Assembly (NCBI GenBank): GCA_918797485.1
Contig: CAKKNE010000004.1
Location: 4,030,001 to 4,094,000, forward strand
DNA length: 64,000 bases
From: Pelagomonas calceolata
Lineage: Eukaryota > Sar > Pelagophyceae > Pelagomonadales > Pelagomonadaceae
Reading direction: 5' to 3'
Shown: piece by piece, positions 1 through 8,285 of the stretch
How positions within the stretch are numbered: the stretch's first letter is position 1
How the letters are laid out: every line of letters starts with the position of its first letter
Notes under the pieces: model-generated
Seen by the model: the letters and a program-made list of their open reading frames with translations, nothing else
Database searches by the model: none
What the model was told of the DNA's origin: nothing
Position numbers and translations under genes: made by a program

Positions 1-23
1 GGATAGGGCTCAGCCGCTCAGCC

Positions 24-365
24 TCAGCGCGTCTTGCGCTTGCTCTTCTTCTTGCTCTCGCCCTTGTACGCGGCCTTGAAGAGGCCGGTACCTAAAACGG
101 CGCCGAGCGCGGGGCCGGCCCAGTAGACGGCGATGGTCGCGGACTTGCCCGCGACGACGGAGAGCATGCTGACGGCGGGGTTGAATGCGCCGCCCGAGAC
201 GCCGCCGACCGTCGCCGCGGCGACGACGACGGCGAAGCCGATGGCGATGCCGAAGTAGTCGTTGTCCTTCGTGTCGTCGACGGTGGCGACGGAGAGCACC
301 GTGAAGCAGAGCAGCGCCGTGCCGACGAACTCGACGAAGAGCTTCTGTTGGAGCGACGGAGCCAT
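24..365 (-). CDS. Stand-alone half-aquaporin (MIP family)
   Basis: The 113-residue protein matches only the second half of an aquaporin. It has three hydrophobic segments (about residues 8-27, 37-58 and 76-98), a single NPA box in the context SGGAFNPAVS, and the typical YWAGPALGAVLG segment after it. Full MIP channels are about 230-280 residues with two NPA boxes. The ATG at 365 is the only sensible start, and I see no first half in the 420 bases upstream. The C-terminus is very basic (KKKSKRK). It lies in tandem, same strand, behind the selenoprotein gene. A water or small-solute channel would need two copies to pair; that is inference. A missed upstream exon remains possible. Confidence 0.7.
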   Translation of the reverse strand: MAPSLQQKLFVEFVGTALLCFTVLSVATVDDTKDNDYFGIAIGFAVVVAAATVGGVSGGAFNPAVSMLSVVAGKSATIAVYWAGPALGAVLGTGLFKAAYKGESKKKSKRKTR

Positions 366-721
366 CAGTGTGGTTTTAGAGCTTTCTGGGCTTGTGACGA
401 CGGTGAAGCGCGGGCGATTTTGCGCGCGCGGAGGTTCTCGATAGCTTTTTGCTGAGACTGTTTCTACTTTCCGGCTTTCTCGTGGCTAGCGAGCGAGCGC
501 GGGCGACCGGCAAATGAGTGAATAGATGCAACGACGCGATGGACGCGCGCGGGCGATGTTTTGCGCAAGCACGTGCGCCCAAAAAGCCCAGTGAGAGTGG
601 CATGAATGGTGAGCCCCAGCTCGGGGAGACGCCGCATTTATACAACAGGCGCATTAGTCGCGCACTAGATATTGACAAACTCATTAGTTCACACAGCAAG
701 AGAGAATCGAGCGACAGTCGC
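366..721. other. Intergenic spacer between SelU and half-aquaporin
   Basis: No credible gene. The part next to 787 is the 3' untranslated region of the selenoprotein gene; the part next to 366 must hold the half-aquaporin promoter and leader. Open frames here have no recognisable protein features. Confidence 0.6.
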
Positions 722-787
722 GCGCGGGGTCGGGCGCCCGGAGTTTCGAGAACCTCCGGGCGCCGTCATGGACGCGCACCACGTCGC
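722..787 (-). promoter_or_regulatory. Candidate SECIS element in the SelU 3' UTR
   Basis: Directly after the SelU stop codon the RNA-sense strand reads ATGA (769-766), then an 11-base arm GGCGCCCGGAG, a 10-base loop, the perfectly complementary arm CTCCGGGCGCC, and a GA (731-730). ATGA opposite GA around a long helix is the core of a eukaryotic SECIS. The GC-rich flanks can form a lower helix. The weak point is the apical loop: the expected unpaired AA on its 5' side is absent (GTT there, AAA on the 3' side). Position and hairpin support a SECIS; the loop lowers confidence. Confidence 0.5.
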
Positions 788-1411
788 TCACTTCTCGACG
801 CTGACGGCCTCGACGCCGACGACCGTTTCTATTTCCGGCAGGGCGGCGAGCAGCTCCTCCGTCGGCGGGTGGTCGCCGATCTCGGCCTCGGCGTGGGCGT
901 AGTACGGCTTGCCGCCCGTCTGTACCACATAGACGCCGCCGTGGACAAATCCCTCGCCGTCCAAATTACCTTTGTCGTCCTTGGCACGCTTGGCATTCTT
1001 GGAGAGGCGCGACCACGGGTTGGCAATCTTGGCCAGGACCGACGCCAGAGAGCTCTTGTTGGCCTTGCCGCCGCCTAAGGCGTTGTAGAACGCCCGCGGC
1101 TCGTCGAGGTACACAGGCGCGTCGGGCCAGCAGTAGTCACGGAAGGCCTGGACCTCGCTTACCTCTGCCCCGTGAAATGTTTTGTCCTCCTTGACGATGG
1201 CGTGTAGCTGAGCGCCCTTCGCCTCGAAGTCGCTCTTCCGCGCGTAGACCCGCTTGGCCTCCGCGCGGCAGATATGTCAGCCGGGGCGTCGCGCGACGAA
1301 GATGACCGCCGACGACTTCGCCCAGAGCTCCGACGCGGCGAAGGTGCTCTTGTGGCCCGTGAGGTCCACTAATAGAGCGCTGCCCGGCGGCGCGAGGGGG
1401 GCTTTCACCAT
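788..1411 (-). CDS. SelU: Selenoprotein U / PRXL2-type thioredoxin-fold protein with in-frame TGA (Sec)
   Basis: Read through one in-frame TGA (1279-1277), this gives a 207-residue peroxiredoxin-like 2 (SelU/PRXL2A) protein. The sequence around it is FVARRPG-U-HICRAEAKRV, where vertebrate PRXL2A has RRPGCFLCREEA, so the TGA aligns with the redox Cys and makes a UxxC motif (Sec45, Cys48). The rest of the family signature follows: LHAIVKED, VYLDEPRAFYNALGGG, NPWSR, GEGFVHGGVYVV and EIGDH. The ATG at 1411 gives MVKAPL; longer reading upstream has no ATG. No intron is needed. A hairpin with SECIS core bases follows the stop. SepSecS is encoded at 53.7-55.2 kb. Role: probable thiol redox enzyme. 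The Sec assignment is inference from family alignment, and a strong one. Confidence 0.88.
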
Positions 1412-1852
1412 GCTGCTAAGCGTGCGGGCGGAGAGGACGCGCGCCGTGACGGTGTGAGGCAAGTTCCCAGAGTGTCGAGCTGTGGCACCGGACGGCAAGA
1501 CAGGGCGCAGCCGCAGCGGTGCTCTACAAGCCGTGGAGGTCTCCTAGCAGCGGCGCGGTCACACAGAGCCCTGCACTCTGCTGTGTTCGCAATGCAAAAA
1601 AAAACGCGTCATTGATAATCGCGCTAGCGTCATGTAACACACTAGAAAATCAAGCCAGCTGCTAAAAACGAGTCGTAGCGCGCTGACGCAGGTTAGCGTT
1701 GCACGAAGGACGCCCTAGAGGGACCTCATCTTGTAGACTTGCCCCATACGGGAATTACAATTGTCTCCGACCGCCGTAGCAGCAGCGCCAGCAAAGGCTC
1801 TCCGACAGCCACCAAGAGAGCAAGCCGCGCGCGATCGTACGCATCCACACTC
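1412..1852. other. Divergent promoter region, SelU / EF-hand gene
   Basis: No gene seen. It holds an A-run (about 1593-1601) and GTAACACACTAG at 1634-1645, one mismatch from the 12-mer GTAAGACACTAG found in other divergent promoters of this window. Confidence 0.5.
1634..1645 (+). promoter_or_regulatory. Variant of recurring promoter 12-mer
   Basis: GTAACACACTAG, one base from the motif seen exactly at 32772, 32789, 42332 and 62601. Lies between two divergently transcribed genes. Confidence 0.4.
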
Positions 1853-3040
1853 ATGGCGGCCGACGACGAGAAAACCGTGATAAAACAACTCCTAGACGCC
1901 GACGCCGACGGCAAGCTGACCTTCGAGGACGCGAAAGCGATCGCCGCCAAGATGGCCGCGAGCGCCCGGAAGCGAATCGTGACGTTACTCGACGAAGACG
2001 GCGACGGCGAGATCTCGTGGGCCGAGATCGAGGGCGGCGCCCGCGGCGCCTTCCACCGCTGCGAGGAGGCCGTGACGCGGGCCTGGCGCGTGCTCGAACC
2101 GCACAAGACGAAACTGCTGGCGGGCGCTGGCATCATTTCCTGCTTCCATGGCGCGAATTTCAAGTACACGATCCTGTTTGCGGGTAGCTTCCAGACGACG
2201 GCGTGGCCGCGCGTCAGCCCTGCACTCACAGCACTGGCGTCGTCGTACAAGGCCGGCAAGCGCGAGTTCGCGGCGAACGCACCACAACTGAAAGCGGCGC
2301 GTGACACCCTGCGGCGCTGCTCGCGCGAGCTCGAGGCGTGCAAAGATGATGACGCGGCGCGTGCGCGCCTTATCGCCGAGGCCGCGCACGCGGCCTTATT
2401 GCTGCGCAAGACGAGCAGTTCGTTATTCGCGGCCATCGACGGGCCCAAGTTACTGGTTGTATGCAAAGAGGCCTACCTGGGCACATTCGCCGCGTTTGCA
2501 GCGGTACTGTCCTCGACGGCTGCGAAAGTGGGAGTAGGAATCGGGCTCGGAACGAAGCTCGCAAACGCCGTCAACGCCGTCGTCGCGCCGGCCGTGGCGA
2601 AGATGTTGCGCACGTTACGCGACCGCGCCCTCGCGAACAAGGACATCCAGCAGGCACTCGAGGACATGTCCGAGGCTGCAGGCGTCGACGACGATGATGT
2701 CAGAGGATGGGTCGAGAGCGTCATCGGTCTTTGCGCTTCAGCGCTCGGCATCTATGTCGCCCACCGCCTCGACGACGTCGTCTTCCTCTACGGCGCGTGC
2801 GGCGCCGGCGCAGCGCTGGCGGTGGACAAGTGCGCGGAGCTGGGCTTCTCGTTCAAGCCGCGTACTAGACACCTCGTCGTCGGCGCGCTCGCGGGTGCAG
2901 GATTTGCCTACCAGACGACGGGCATCGGGCCCGGCCTCCCGTTCTTCGTCCGCTGGCCGCTGCTCCCGTTCCGCGCGTCGGAGGCCTGCTTGTCGTCGTT
3001 GGCCTACGGCATCCGCGCCGCCGACGCGCGGGCGGCGTGA
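1853..3040 (+). CDS. EF-hand protein with hydrophobic C-terminal region
   Basis: The 395-residue protein starts at the ATG at 1853; an upstream in-frame reading has no ATG. Two EF-hand loops are clear near the N-terminus: residues 15-26 (DADADGKLTFED, with Asp instead of Glu at position 12) and 47-58 (DEDGDGEISWAE). The remainder is Ala-rich and helical, with several hydrophobic stretches from about residue 200 on (for example around VGVGIGLGTKLANAV, LCASALGIYVAH and LVVGALAGAGFAYQT), so it is probably membrane-associated. Likely a calcium sensor tied to a membrane, possibly plastid or mitochondrial. I do not recognise the C-terminal family. Confidence 0.75.
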   Translation: MAADDEKTVIKQLLDADADGKLTFEDAKAIAAKMAASARKRIVTLLDEDGDGEISWAEIEGGARGAFHRCEEAVTRAWRVLEPHKTKLLAGAGIISCFHGANFKYTILFAGSFQTTAWPRVSPALTALASSYKAGKREFAANAPQLKAARDTLRRCSRELEACKDDDAARARLIAEAAHAALLLRKTSSSLFAAIDGPKLLVVCKEAYLGTFAAFAAVLSSTAAKVGVGIGLGTKLANAVNAVVAPAVAKMLRTLRDRALANKDIQQALEDMSEAAGVDDDDVRGWVESVIGLCASALGIYVAHRLDDVVFLYGACGAGAALAVDKCAELGFSFKPRTRHLVVGALAGAGFAYQTTGIGPGLPFFVRWPLLPFRASEACLSSLAYGIRAADARAA

Positions 3041-3270
3041 GATCACTCTCGGCCGACCGACGCGGACGACGCCGGGGCGCGCCCTGTATAGTTGTGTTTG
3101 CTGTTCATTCCGCATATTCTTTCACGGTGCTAGGACTAGTTGGTGGAGCCCCCCTGGGGGGAGAGACCGCGTAGCCATCACGCCAAAAACCCGTCACCAA
3201 GCAAAAAAGCATCACAGTCCGGAGGAGCTGCCGCTGCCTGGGCAGCCGAAAGAATGGAGCAATAGGCAGC

Positions 3271-4452
3271 ATGATGAAGCTATGGCTCTGCGCCGCCGCC
3301 GCGGCCACCGCTAATTACGCGGAACACAGCGCCGAGCGCCTCCAAACACAGCGTGACAAATGCCCCTGGACCGCAGCCATCAAAAATGACGGAGGAGGCG
3401 ACGAAATAGCTTATGAAAGAGCGCCCACGGGCCTCGCGGACATCTTTTCGTCGATGCTCACGGCCTTTTGGTACGCGACGCTCGCCCGGCGGCCGCTCGC
3501 CGTGCACTGGCCGGAGAGCATCAATACGGTCGACATTGCGAGAAGGACGCAATACAACCGGCCCCACCGCCTGAACGCGAACGAGACCTACTTCAAGAGG
3601 ACCACGGAGAACTTCAAGGCGAATCTTGAAAGGCGCATCACGACGGGCGACTGGCCTCGAGGGAGGTGGACGCTCTCGGGCAATCGCGGCATTAGTGGCT
3701 GGCTCTTCGCGAACCATAGACACGCGCTGAACGCGTCGGGCGTCGATGCGAGGGACGCCATCCATGCGGCGGGCTGCGCTTTGTACATGTTGGCGCGGCC
3801 TCATGTACAAGCGTACGAGAAGACCGTCGCGCCCTTGCTGGCGAAGCTCGAAACCGCGAAGAAGAAGGGTCCTGTCGTGTGCGTCCACGCGCGGACGGGT
3901 CTCATGCCCGAGCTGCGCCGGGTCGACAACGGCAAGCGCACGCGGCCCGACGACGAGATGCACGGGACGCGTTCATCAAGCATTACTATAGATGACGTGC
4001 GCGGCGTCGTGAATTGCGCCCAAGACGCGGAGCGGGAGGCCGGCGGCGCGGCGTCCTGGTTCATCGCCGCGGACTCGGCTTCGCTCCGGGCGGACTTCGC
4101 CGAGAAGTTCCCCGGCAAAATCCTGCTCGCGGACTGGGCGCCGGACCCCTTCGCGGCGTACCAGGTCGGCGGCGGGTCGCGCGGCGGCGGCCGGCGGCGG
4201 CCGCGCGCCCGAGCGGAGCCGGGCCAGCTGCGCGAGGCCCTGGCGCGCACCTTCGCCGAGTGGTACGCGCTGTCGCGCTGCGACCACCTCGTCGCCTCGC
4301 GGAGCGGCTTCTCGCGGACGGCCGCGGCCGTCGCGGTCGCGACGCGGAACGCGACGGTGCGCTACGTCGGGCGGCTCGACGCGCCCTGCCGGCGGGCCGA
4401 CGCCGGGTCGTCCACCGAGCGGTTGCTCGTCGAGGGCGGGGCGGGGCTCTGA
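3271..4452 (+). CDS. Secretory fucosyltransferase-like glycosyltransferase
   Basis: A 393-residue protein beginning MMKLWLCAAAAATANY, a short signal peptide or anchor. The body resembles the O-fucosyltransferase/NodZ-type GT-B superfamily: a CVHARTG motif (like the HxRxGD GDP-fucose-binding motif) near residue 210, FIAADSASLR near 265, and a C-terminal CDHLVASRSGFSRTAA segment typical of the donor-binding half. Probably acts in the Golgi on glycoproteins or polysaccharides. The exact GT family (GT23, GT37 or GT68-like) cannot be fixed by eye. An Arg/Gly-rich insertion sits near residues 295-310. Confidence 0.5.
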   Translation: MMKLWLCAAAAATANYAEHSAERLQTQRDKCPWTAAIKNDGGGDEIAYERAPTGLADIFSSMLTAFWYATLARRPLAVHWPESINTVDIARRTQYNRPHRLNANETYFKRTTENFKANLERRITTGDWPRGRWTLSGNRGISGWLFANHRHALNASGVDARDAIHAAGCALYMLARPHVQAYEKTVAPLLAKLETAKKKGPVVCVHARTGLMPELRRVDNGKRTRPDDEMHGTRSSSITIDDVRGVVNCAQDAEREAGGAASWFIAADSASLRADFAEKFPGKILLADWAPDPFAAYQVGGGSRGGGRRRPRARAEPGQLREALARTFAEWYALSRCDHLVASRSGFSRTAAAVAVATRNATVRYVGRLDAPCRRADAGSSTERLLVEGGAGL

Positions 4453-4807
4453 CGATTGTGTAATGTGGTTTGCGTGTCGATGCGTTTGCGCCCGCCGCGC
4501 GTTCTATCGGATGGAGGGGCAACCCGTGAGTTTCGTTTTGTCCACGCGATCTCCTAGTCCGGTTTGACGTGTCACACGACGGCTGCGCATCGCGCCGCAA
4601 AACCCGCGATTTGCGAGGCTCGGTTGCTGTGACCTACGCGGCGCCCTCACGGCTCACACCGATACGCTATCGCTGCGACGTCGTCGACAGCGTAAACCAC
4701 AACCTTGCTATAAAGGCTGCGGACCATCATCGCTGCTGGTGTAGCACTTTTGCAGCACTTTTGCAGCAGTAGCAACATACTTGCAGCAGCGCCGCCGACA
4801 GACAACC
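4453..4807. other. Promoter region of the RAMP4 gene
   Basis: No gene. TATAAA at 4709-4714 lies about 95 bases before the RAMP4 start codon and is a plausible TATA box. An 11-base unit AGCACTTTTGC is repeated in tandem at 4743-4753 and 4754-4764. Confidence 0.45.
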
Positions 4808-5092
4808 ATGCCCGCCCCGCGAGCGACAAGGTTGCGCTCCGACAAGCACTCGCAGAAGGTGACGAAGCGCGGCGTCGTCTCCGACAAGAAGGAGAAGAAG
4901 GGCAAGGCGCCCATCGGCCCGCTGATGATCGGGTTCTTCCTCTTCGTCGTCGTCGGGTCCTCCGTGCTGCAGATCGTCCAGATGGCGGGCATGGGCGGCA
5001 AGATCGCGCAGCAGATGGAGAACCAGCAGCCGCGCGCCGAGCCGCAGCCGCGGCCGCGCAAGAAGAAGCCGACGCCCGCGGCGGACCCCTGA
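4808..5092 (+). CDS. RAMP4/SERP1-type stress-associated ER protein
   Basis: A 94-residue tail-anchored protein. The N-terminal part (RLRSDKHSQKVTKRGVV, then a Lys-rich stretch) and the single membrane span (GPLMIGFFLFVVVGSSVLQIV, about residues 38-58) match the RAMP4/SERP1 family, small subunits that sit on the Sec61 translocon and stabilise nascent membrane proteins. The family is usually about 66 residues; here a Pro/Lys-rich tail of about 30 residues follows the span. The ATG at 4808 is used because the upstream frame has no conserved residues. Confidence 0.85.
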   Translation: MPAPRATRLRSDKHSQKVTKRGVVSDKKEKKGKAPIGPLMIGFFLFVVVGSSVLQIVQMAGMGGKIAQQMENQQPRAEPQPRPRKKKPTPAADP

Positions 5093-5112
5093 GTGACTAG
5101 TCACCGAGTAAG

Positions 5113-5694
5113 TTACGAGGAGAGGCGGGGCACAAGCATCGGGCGGACGAGGTTTTCCGCCCCGCTCGGCGCGCATACTAAGAGAGACATCTCCTTCTCC
5201 GGGTCGAAGGACTCCGTCTGTTCCAGGGTCGTCGCGTAGATGGCGTTGTCGCCCGGCGCTTCCAGAATCTGAGCGACCATGGGCCGTAGTTGCTCGATGG
5301 GCAGGTAGGAGATGTCGAGCTCGACACCATTACTACTCATCCTTGTCATCAGATTTTGCTTGTCGCCTAGAATAACAAGCGTGTCGACGGTCGGGCATTT
5401 GAACATGATGAGCCGTCGTTTATCGATCCCTTTGGCCGTGGCGTCCTCATCAAAACCGCGCAGCATCCTGTTCACGTCGGCGTCCTCCGAAAAGAGCTTG
5501 ACGATCCGCGCGAACCGATCCACGTCGTCCGGGCAGTACTTCGCCGTGACGGCGGCGAGGAGCTGAGCTTCTCTTCCTTTAAACTTTGTCAGGAGCGCGT
5601 CGACCTCGTTCAGTTTATCCGGGTCGTGGCGCGCGTAGAGTTGCTTTATCGCGGCCGCGGCGTCGACCGGCGGCTCTTTCGGCGGCTGGCACAT
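5113..5694 (-). CDS. Hypothetical protein with LYxRHxPxK-type helical motif
   Basis: A 193-residue protein with ATG at 5694. Residues 16-53 (IKQLYARHDPDKLNEVDAL, then a GREAQLLAAVTAKY segment) resemble a short helical motif common in stramenopile and other protist proteins of unknown function. The middle and C-terminal parts (for example LIMFKCPTVDTLVILGD) look like a mixed alpha/beta domain I cannot name. No signal peptide or membrane span. It converges on the RAMP4 gene, whose stop is 20 bases away. Confidence 0.65.
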   Translation of the reverse strand: MCQPPKEPPVDAAAAIKQLYARHDPDKLNEVDALLTKFKGREAQLLAAVTAKYCPDDVDRFARIVKLFSEDADVNRMLRGFDEDATAKGIDKRRLIMFKCPTVDTLVILGDKQNLMTRMSSNGVELDISYLPIEQLRPMVAQILEAPGDNAIYATTLEQTESFDPEKEMSLLVCAPSGAENLVRPMLVPRLSS

Positions 5695-6057
5695 CTTTGA
5701 GCGTGAACGCTAATGCTCCACTGCGGGTCGCGGCGATGGCGTGCAGCGATTGCGCTTGCTCTAAAACGCACTTGGCTGCAAGCACGCTCTCGCGGGCCTT
5801 AGGCGTCGAGTTGTGCTTTCAAACTTCTGCAGCAGCGCGCAGGGACCACCAGCGATCCTTCTTAGAGCTCCACGGTACGATAACGCCTCACAGGCACGGC
5901 TGCGTGCAGATGTGTACCTTGTCATGCGGCCTGCTAGTGCCTCATGCCGCTAGCTCACGAATCAAACCGATAGACTGCAGTCATTCGGAAGAAGGATAAT
6001 TGGAAATTGTAAGCCCCTTACGCCCGCCGCCGCGCAAACAAAGGAGACCAAGGCAAC
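5695..6057. other. Intergenic spacer
   Basis: Upstream of the gene at 5113-5694. No gene or clear regulatory motif seen. A GTCGCGGCGATGGCGT string near 5727-5742 resembles sequence inside two introns of this window, but it may reflect codon-like composition. Confidence 0.4.
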
Positions 6058-6393
6058 TCACTTGCCGCCGCCCCCGCAGTCCAGGCGCCGGATCTTGTGG
6101 AACTCCTCGGGACAAAAGAGCTTGTAGTCGTTCTCTCCACTATCGACCTGGAACTCCATCTTGTCGCCGTCGCGCCCATCGAGGATCGCGTAGCGCCACG
6201 TGCCGTCCGAACGCTGCACCACAGCTAATTCCCCCAGCCGAATGCGGACGACATCATCATAAGACGAGGAGGACGTGTCGTAGTCGTCATCCGAACAGAC
6301 GCGGCCCATGGTGCGCTCGCCGCTGGCCTTGCCCTCGCCCTTGCCCTCGCCGCCCTTCTCGTCCTCGCTGTCGCTTTTTGATTCCGACGGCAT
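6058..6393 (-). CDS. Small acidic hypothetical protein
   Basis: A 111-residue protein starting at the ATG at 6393. The first half is a disordered, Ser/Asp/Glu-rich stretch. The second half (LGELAVVQRSDGTWRYAILD, then FQVDSGENDYKLF) has the alternating pattern of a small beta-barrel, reminiscent of Tudor or SH3-like folds, and ends in CGGGGK. Function unknown. The reading frame has the codon composition of its neighbours, which supports it being real. Confidence 0.6.
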   Translation of the reverse strand: MPSESKSDSEDEKGGEGKGEGKASGERTMGRVCSDDDYDTSSSSYDDVVRIRLGELAVVQRSDGTWRYAILDGRDGDKMEFQVDSGENDYKLFCPEEFHKIRRLDCGGGGK

Positions 6394-6880
6394 GGCCGCT
6401 GTGGATCACAGTGCTGTGTGGCGGTTGCGCAGCCGCCCTCACTTAATGCGTCGCGCCGCCGGCGGGCCCGAGCGGCGGCGGGCAGCCCCTCTGCTGCTTG
6501 GTGGGGATGCGGCGGTCCCCGCCCGGTGCAAGCTGGGCAGTGCTTTGTGCAAGGCACCCCGTCGACCACTATCGATCGGTGCCAACGCGTCGACCCCGCA
6601 ACACGTCAAGCTGACACGCGCCGTTCTCGTTATGGCTTTCAACTCATCAAAGCCAGCCCCGCACGACGCTCAGTTGATACAGCTACACAGGCGCCAGCAG
6701 TAGCTATGGCACGCGTCGCAGGGAGGGATATGCCCGCGAGGCAAGGGCGCCCCATCTGGCGACACCCGACACATGGGCATCTTCCAACCATAGCTGGCGG
6801 CGTTGGTCGTCGGCGGGAGCGGCATCTAATTGCTCCCCACGCAACGCCGCAAGTCCCACCAGCACGCAAGCCCATAAAGC
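6394..6880. other. Divergent promoter region
   Basis: Between two divergent start codons. A long open frame crosses it into the kinase gene but is Arg-rich and featureless, an artefact of high GC. No RNA gene or repeat seen. Confidence 0.5.
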
Positions 6881-8038
6881 ATGGGCGCCGCTGCTTCGAT
6901 CGAAGGGGCAGCGCCGGCGCCAGCCCCCTTGGCGGTCGACGAGGCGCCCGCGCCGCCAATGAAAAACGAGGACGACGACTGGTCCTGGCGGCGGCTCGAA
7001 TTAGGACGCTTCACCGTGCGCGGCGTCGACGTCGTGGGCTGCGGCGCCCACTGCGTCGTGCGGAAGGACGAGACCGGGTCGGTCGCGGTCAAGTATTATG
7101 GAGGCGACGACGCGGCGGAGAGGCTCGCGCGCGAGGTCCGGCGACTCAAGCAGTTGGATGAGAACCGGATCATTGCATATGGCAGCAATGACGAAGGCCG
7201 CTGCTTACTCGCCTCGCCATTGTACGAGGACGCGCTCGCGGACCACGTCTGTGGACTGTGCTCCAGAGCCGCTCCAGCAGGTGCGGTGGCCCGCATCGTG
7301 CGAGATATCGCGCAAGCCTTAGCCCATGCGCATGCGTTGGGCATCGTGCACGGCGACGTCAAGCCGGCGAACGTAGCACGAAAGAATCGAAACGAGCCGT
7401 GGGTGCTGCTCGACTGGGACGACGCGCTCGACGTGGGTTCTTGTACGTCTCTAAGCTTCTTCACGGAGTTATATGCGGCGCCCGAATGCCTCCTCATGGA
7501 CGAGCTGGCGATCACACCATCAATAGACGTGTGGGGGCTGGGCGCGACGGCTTTGGAGGCCCTGACCGCGGGCGCGCATCCCCTATCGGGCGAGCTCGAC
7601 GCGCGGGGCGCCGGCTTCGCGAGTTGGTTGGGATGCGCGTCGGCCGACGCGGTCGATGCGTTCTGGGCTTCCTTTGGAGAGGGTCCCGTGCTGGATTTCG
7701 TGAGAACGTTGTGCGCGCTCGACGCGGCGGCGAGGCCCGCCGCGTCAGTCGTCGCCGCGACGGCGCTTGAACTTACGGCGTCGCTGCCCGAGGGCGACGT
7801 AGACGCGCCGGAGGAGGCGCCGGCGCCGACGCGGCGGCGGCGGGCCTTTTCGTTCTTCCGCGACGAGTTCCTGCCGGAGCGGCTCGCGGCGGGCGTCGAG
7901 CGCAAACGGGCGGTACGCGAGTTGACGAAGGAGTTCGCGGCTCTGAAGCGAACCGACGCCGAGGCGGTGGCGGTGTACGCCTCCCGCGCGAGCGCCGCGA
8001 ACGGTGAGCTGAGCCCGGTGGTCGTTAGCGTGCGGTAA
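6881..8038 (+). CDS. Protein kinase with predicted N-myristoylation and DWD in place of DFG
   Basis: A 385-residue Ser/Thr-type kinase. It begins MGAAAS, a good N-myristoylation signal, which would put it on a membrane. Kinase landmarks: Gly loop GCGAHCVV, VAVKYY with the ATP-anchoring Lys, helix-C Glu in AREVRRLKQL, catalytic loop HGDVKPANV, metal-binding LLDWDDA (Phe replaced by Trp, Asp kept), APE in YAAPECLL and DVWGLG. The C-terminal 60 residues (RRRAFSFFRDEFLPERLA onward) are charged and helical. The catalytic residues are present, so it is probably active. I cannot place it in a named subfamily. Confidence 0.8.
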   Translation: MGAAASIEGAAPAPAPLAVDEAPAPPMKNEDDDWSWRRLELGRFTVRGVDVVGCGAHCVVRKDETGSVAVKYYGGDDAAERLAREVRRLKQLDENRIIAYGSNDEGRCLLASPLYEDALADHVCGLCSRAAPAGAVARIVRDIAQALAHAHALGIVHGDVKPANVARKNRNEPWVLLDWDDALDVGSCTSLSFFTELYAAPECLLMDELAITPSIDVWGLGATALEALTAGAHPLSGELDARGAGFASWLGCASADAVDAFWASFGEGPVLDFVRTLCALDAAARPAASVVAATALELTASLPEGDVDAPEEAPAPTRRRRAFSFFRDEFLPERLAAGVERKRAVRELTKEFAALKRTDAEAVAVYASRASAANGELSPVVVSVR

Positions 8039-8285
8039 TGTTGTTTTGTTGATGAATGCCTTTTTTCTAGTGTGTCAATAAGCCGCTAGCTCGCATCCAT
8101 GCGCTGGCACTCAGTTCACTGTACAGCGGTGCATATACGAGCTGGCTACCCTGCCAAGGGGTTTATTTTCGACTGCTTCTGGCTGCGACAACACAAGTTA
8201 CAGACGTGCGACCGTCAATTTTAAGAATCTTTGCTTGGAGAGCTAGCCACCTAAACACCACTCCGACGCGAGGCCTGCATCAATC

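Noticed and set aside
1277-1279. TGA in SelU as a true stop or part of an intron
   Set aside because: Both sides are conserved in the same frame and the TGA sits on the family's redox Cys; no suitable splice sites surround it.
6418-7161. Open frame reading into the kinase gene
   Set aside because: Arg/Ala-rich with no motif; overlaps a well-supported kinase in another frame.
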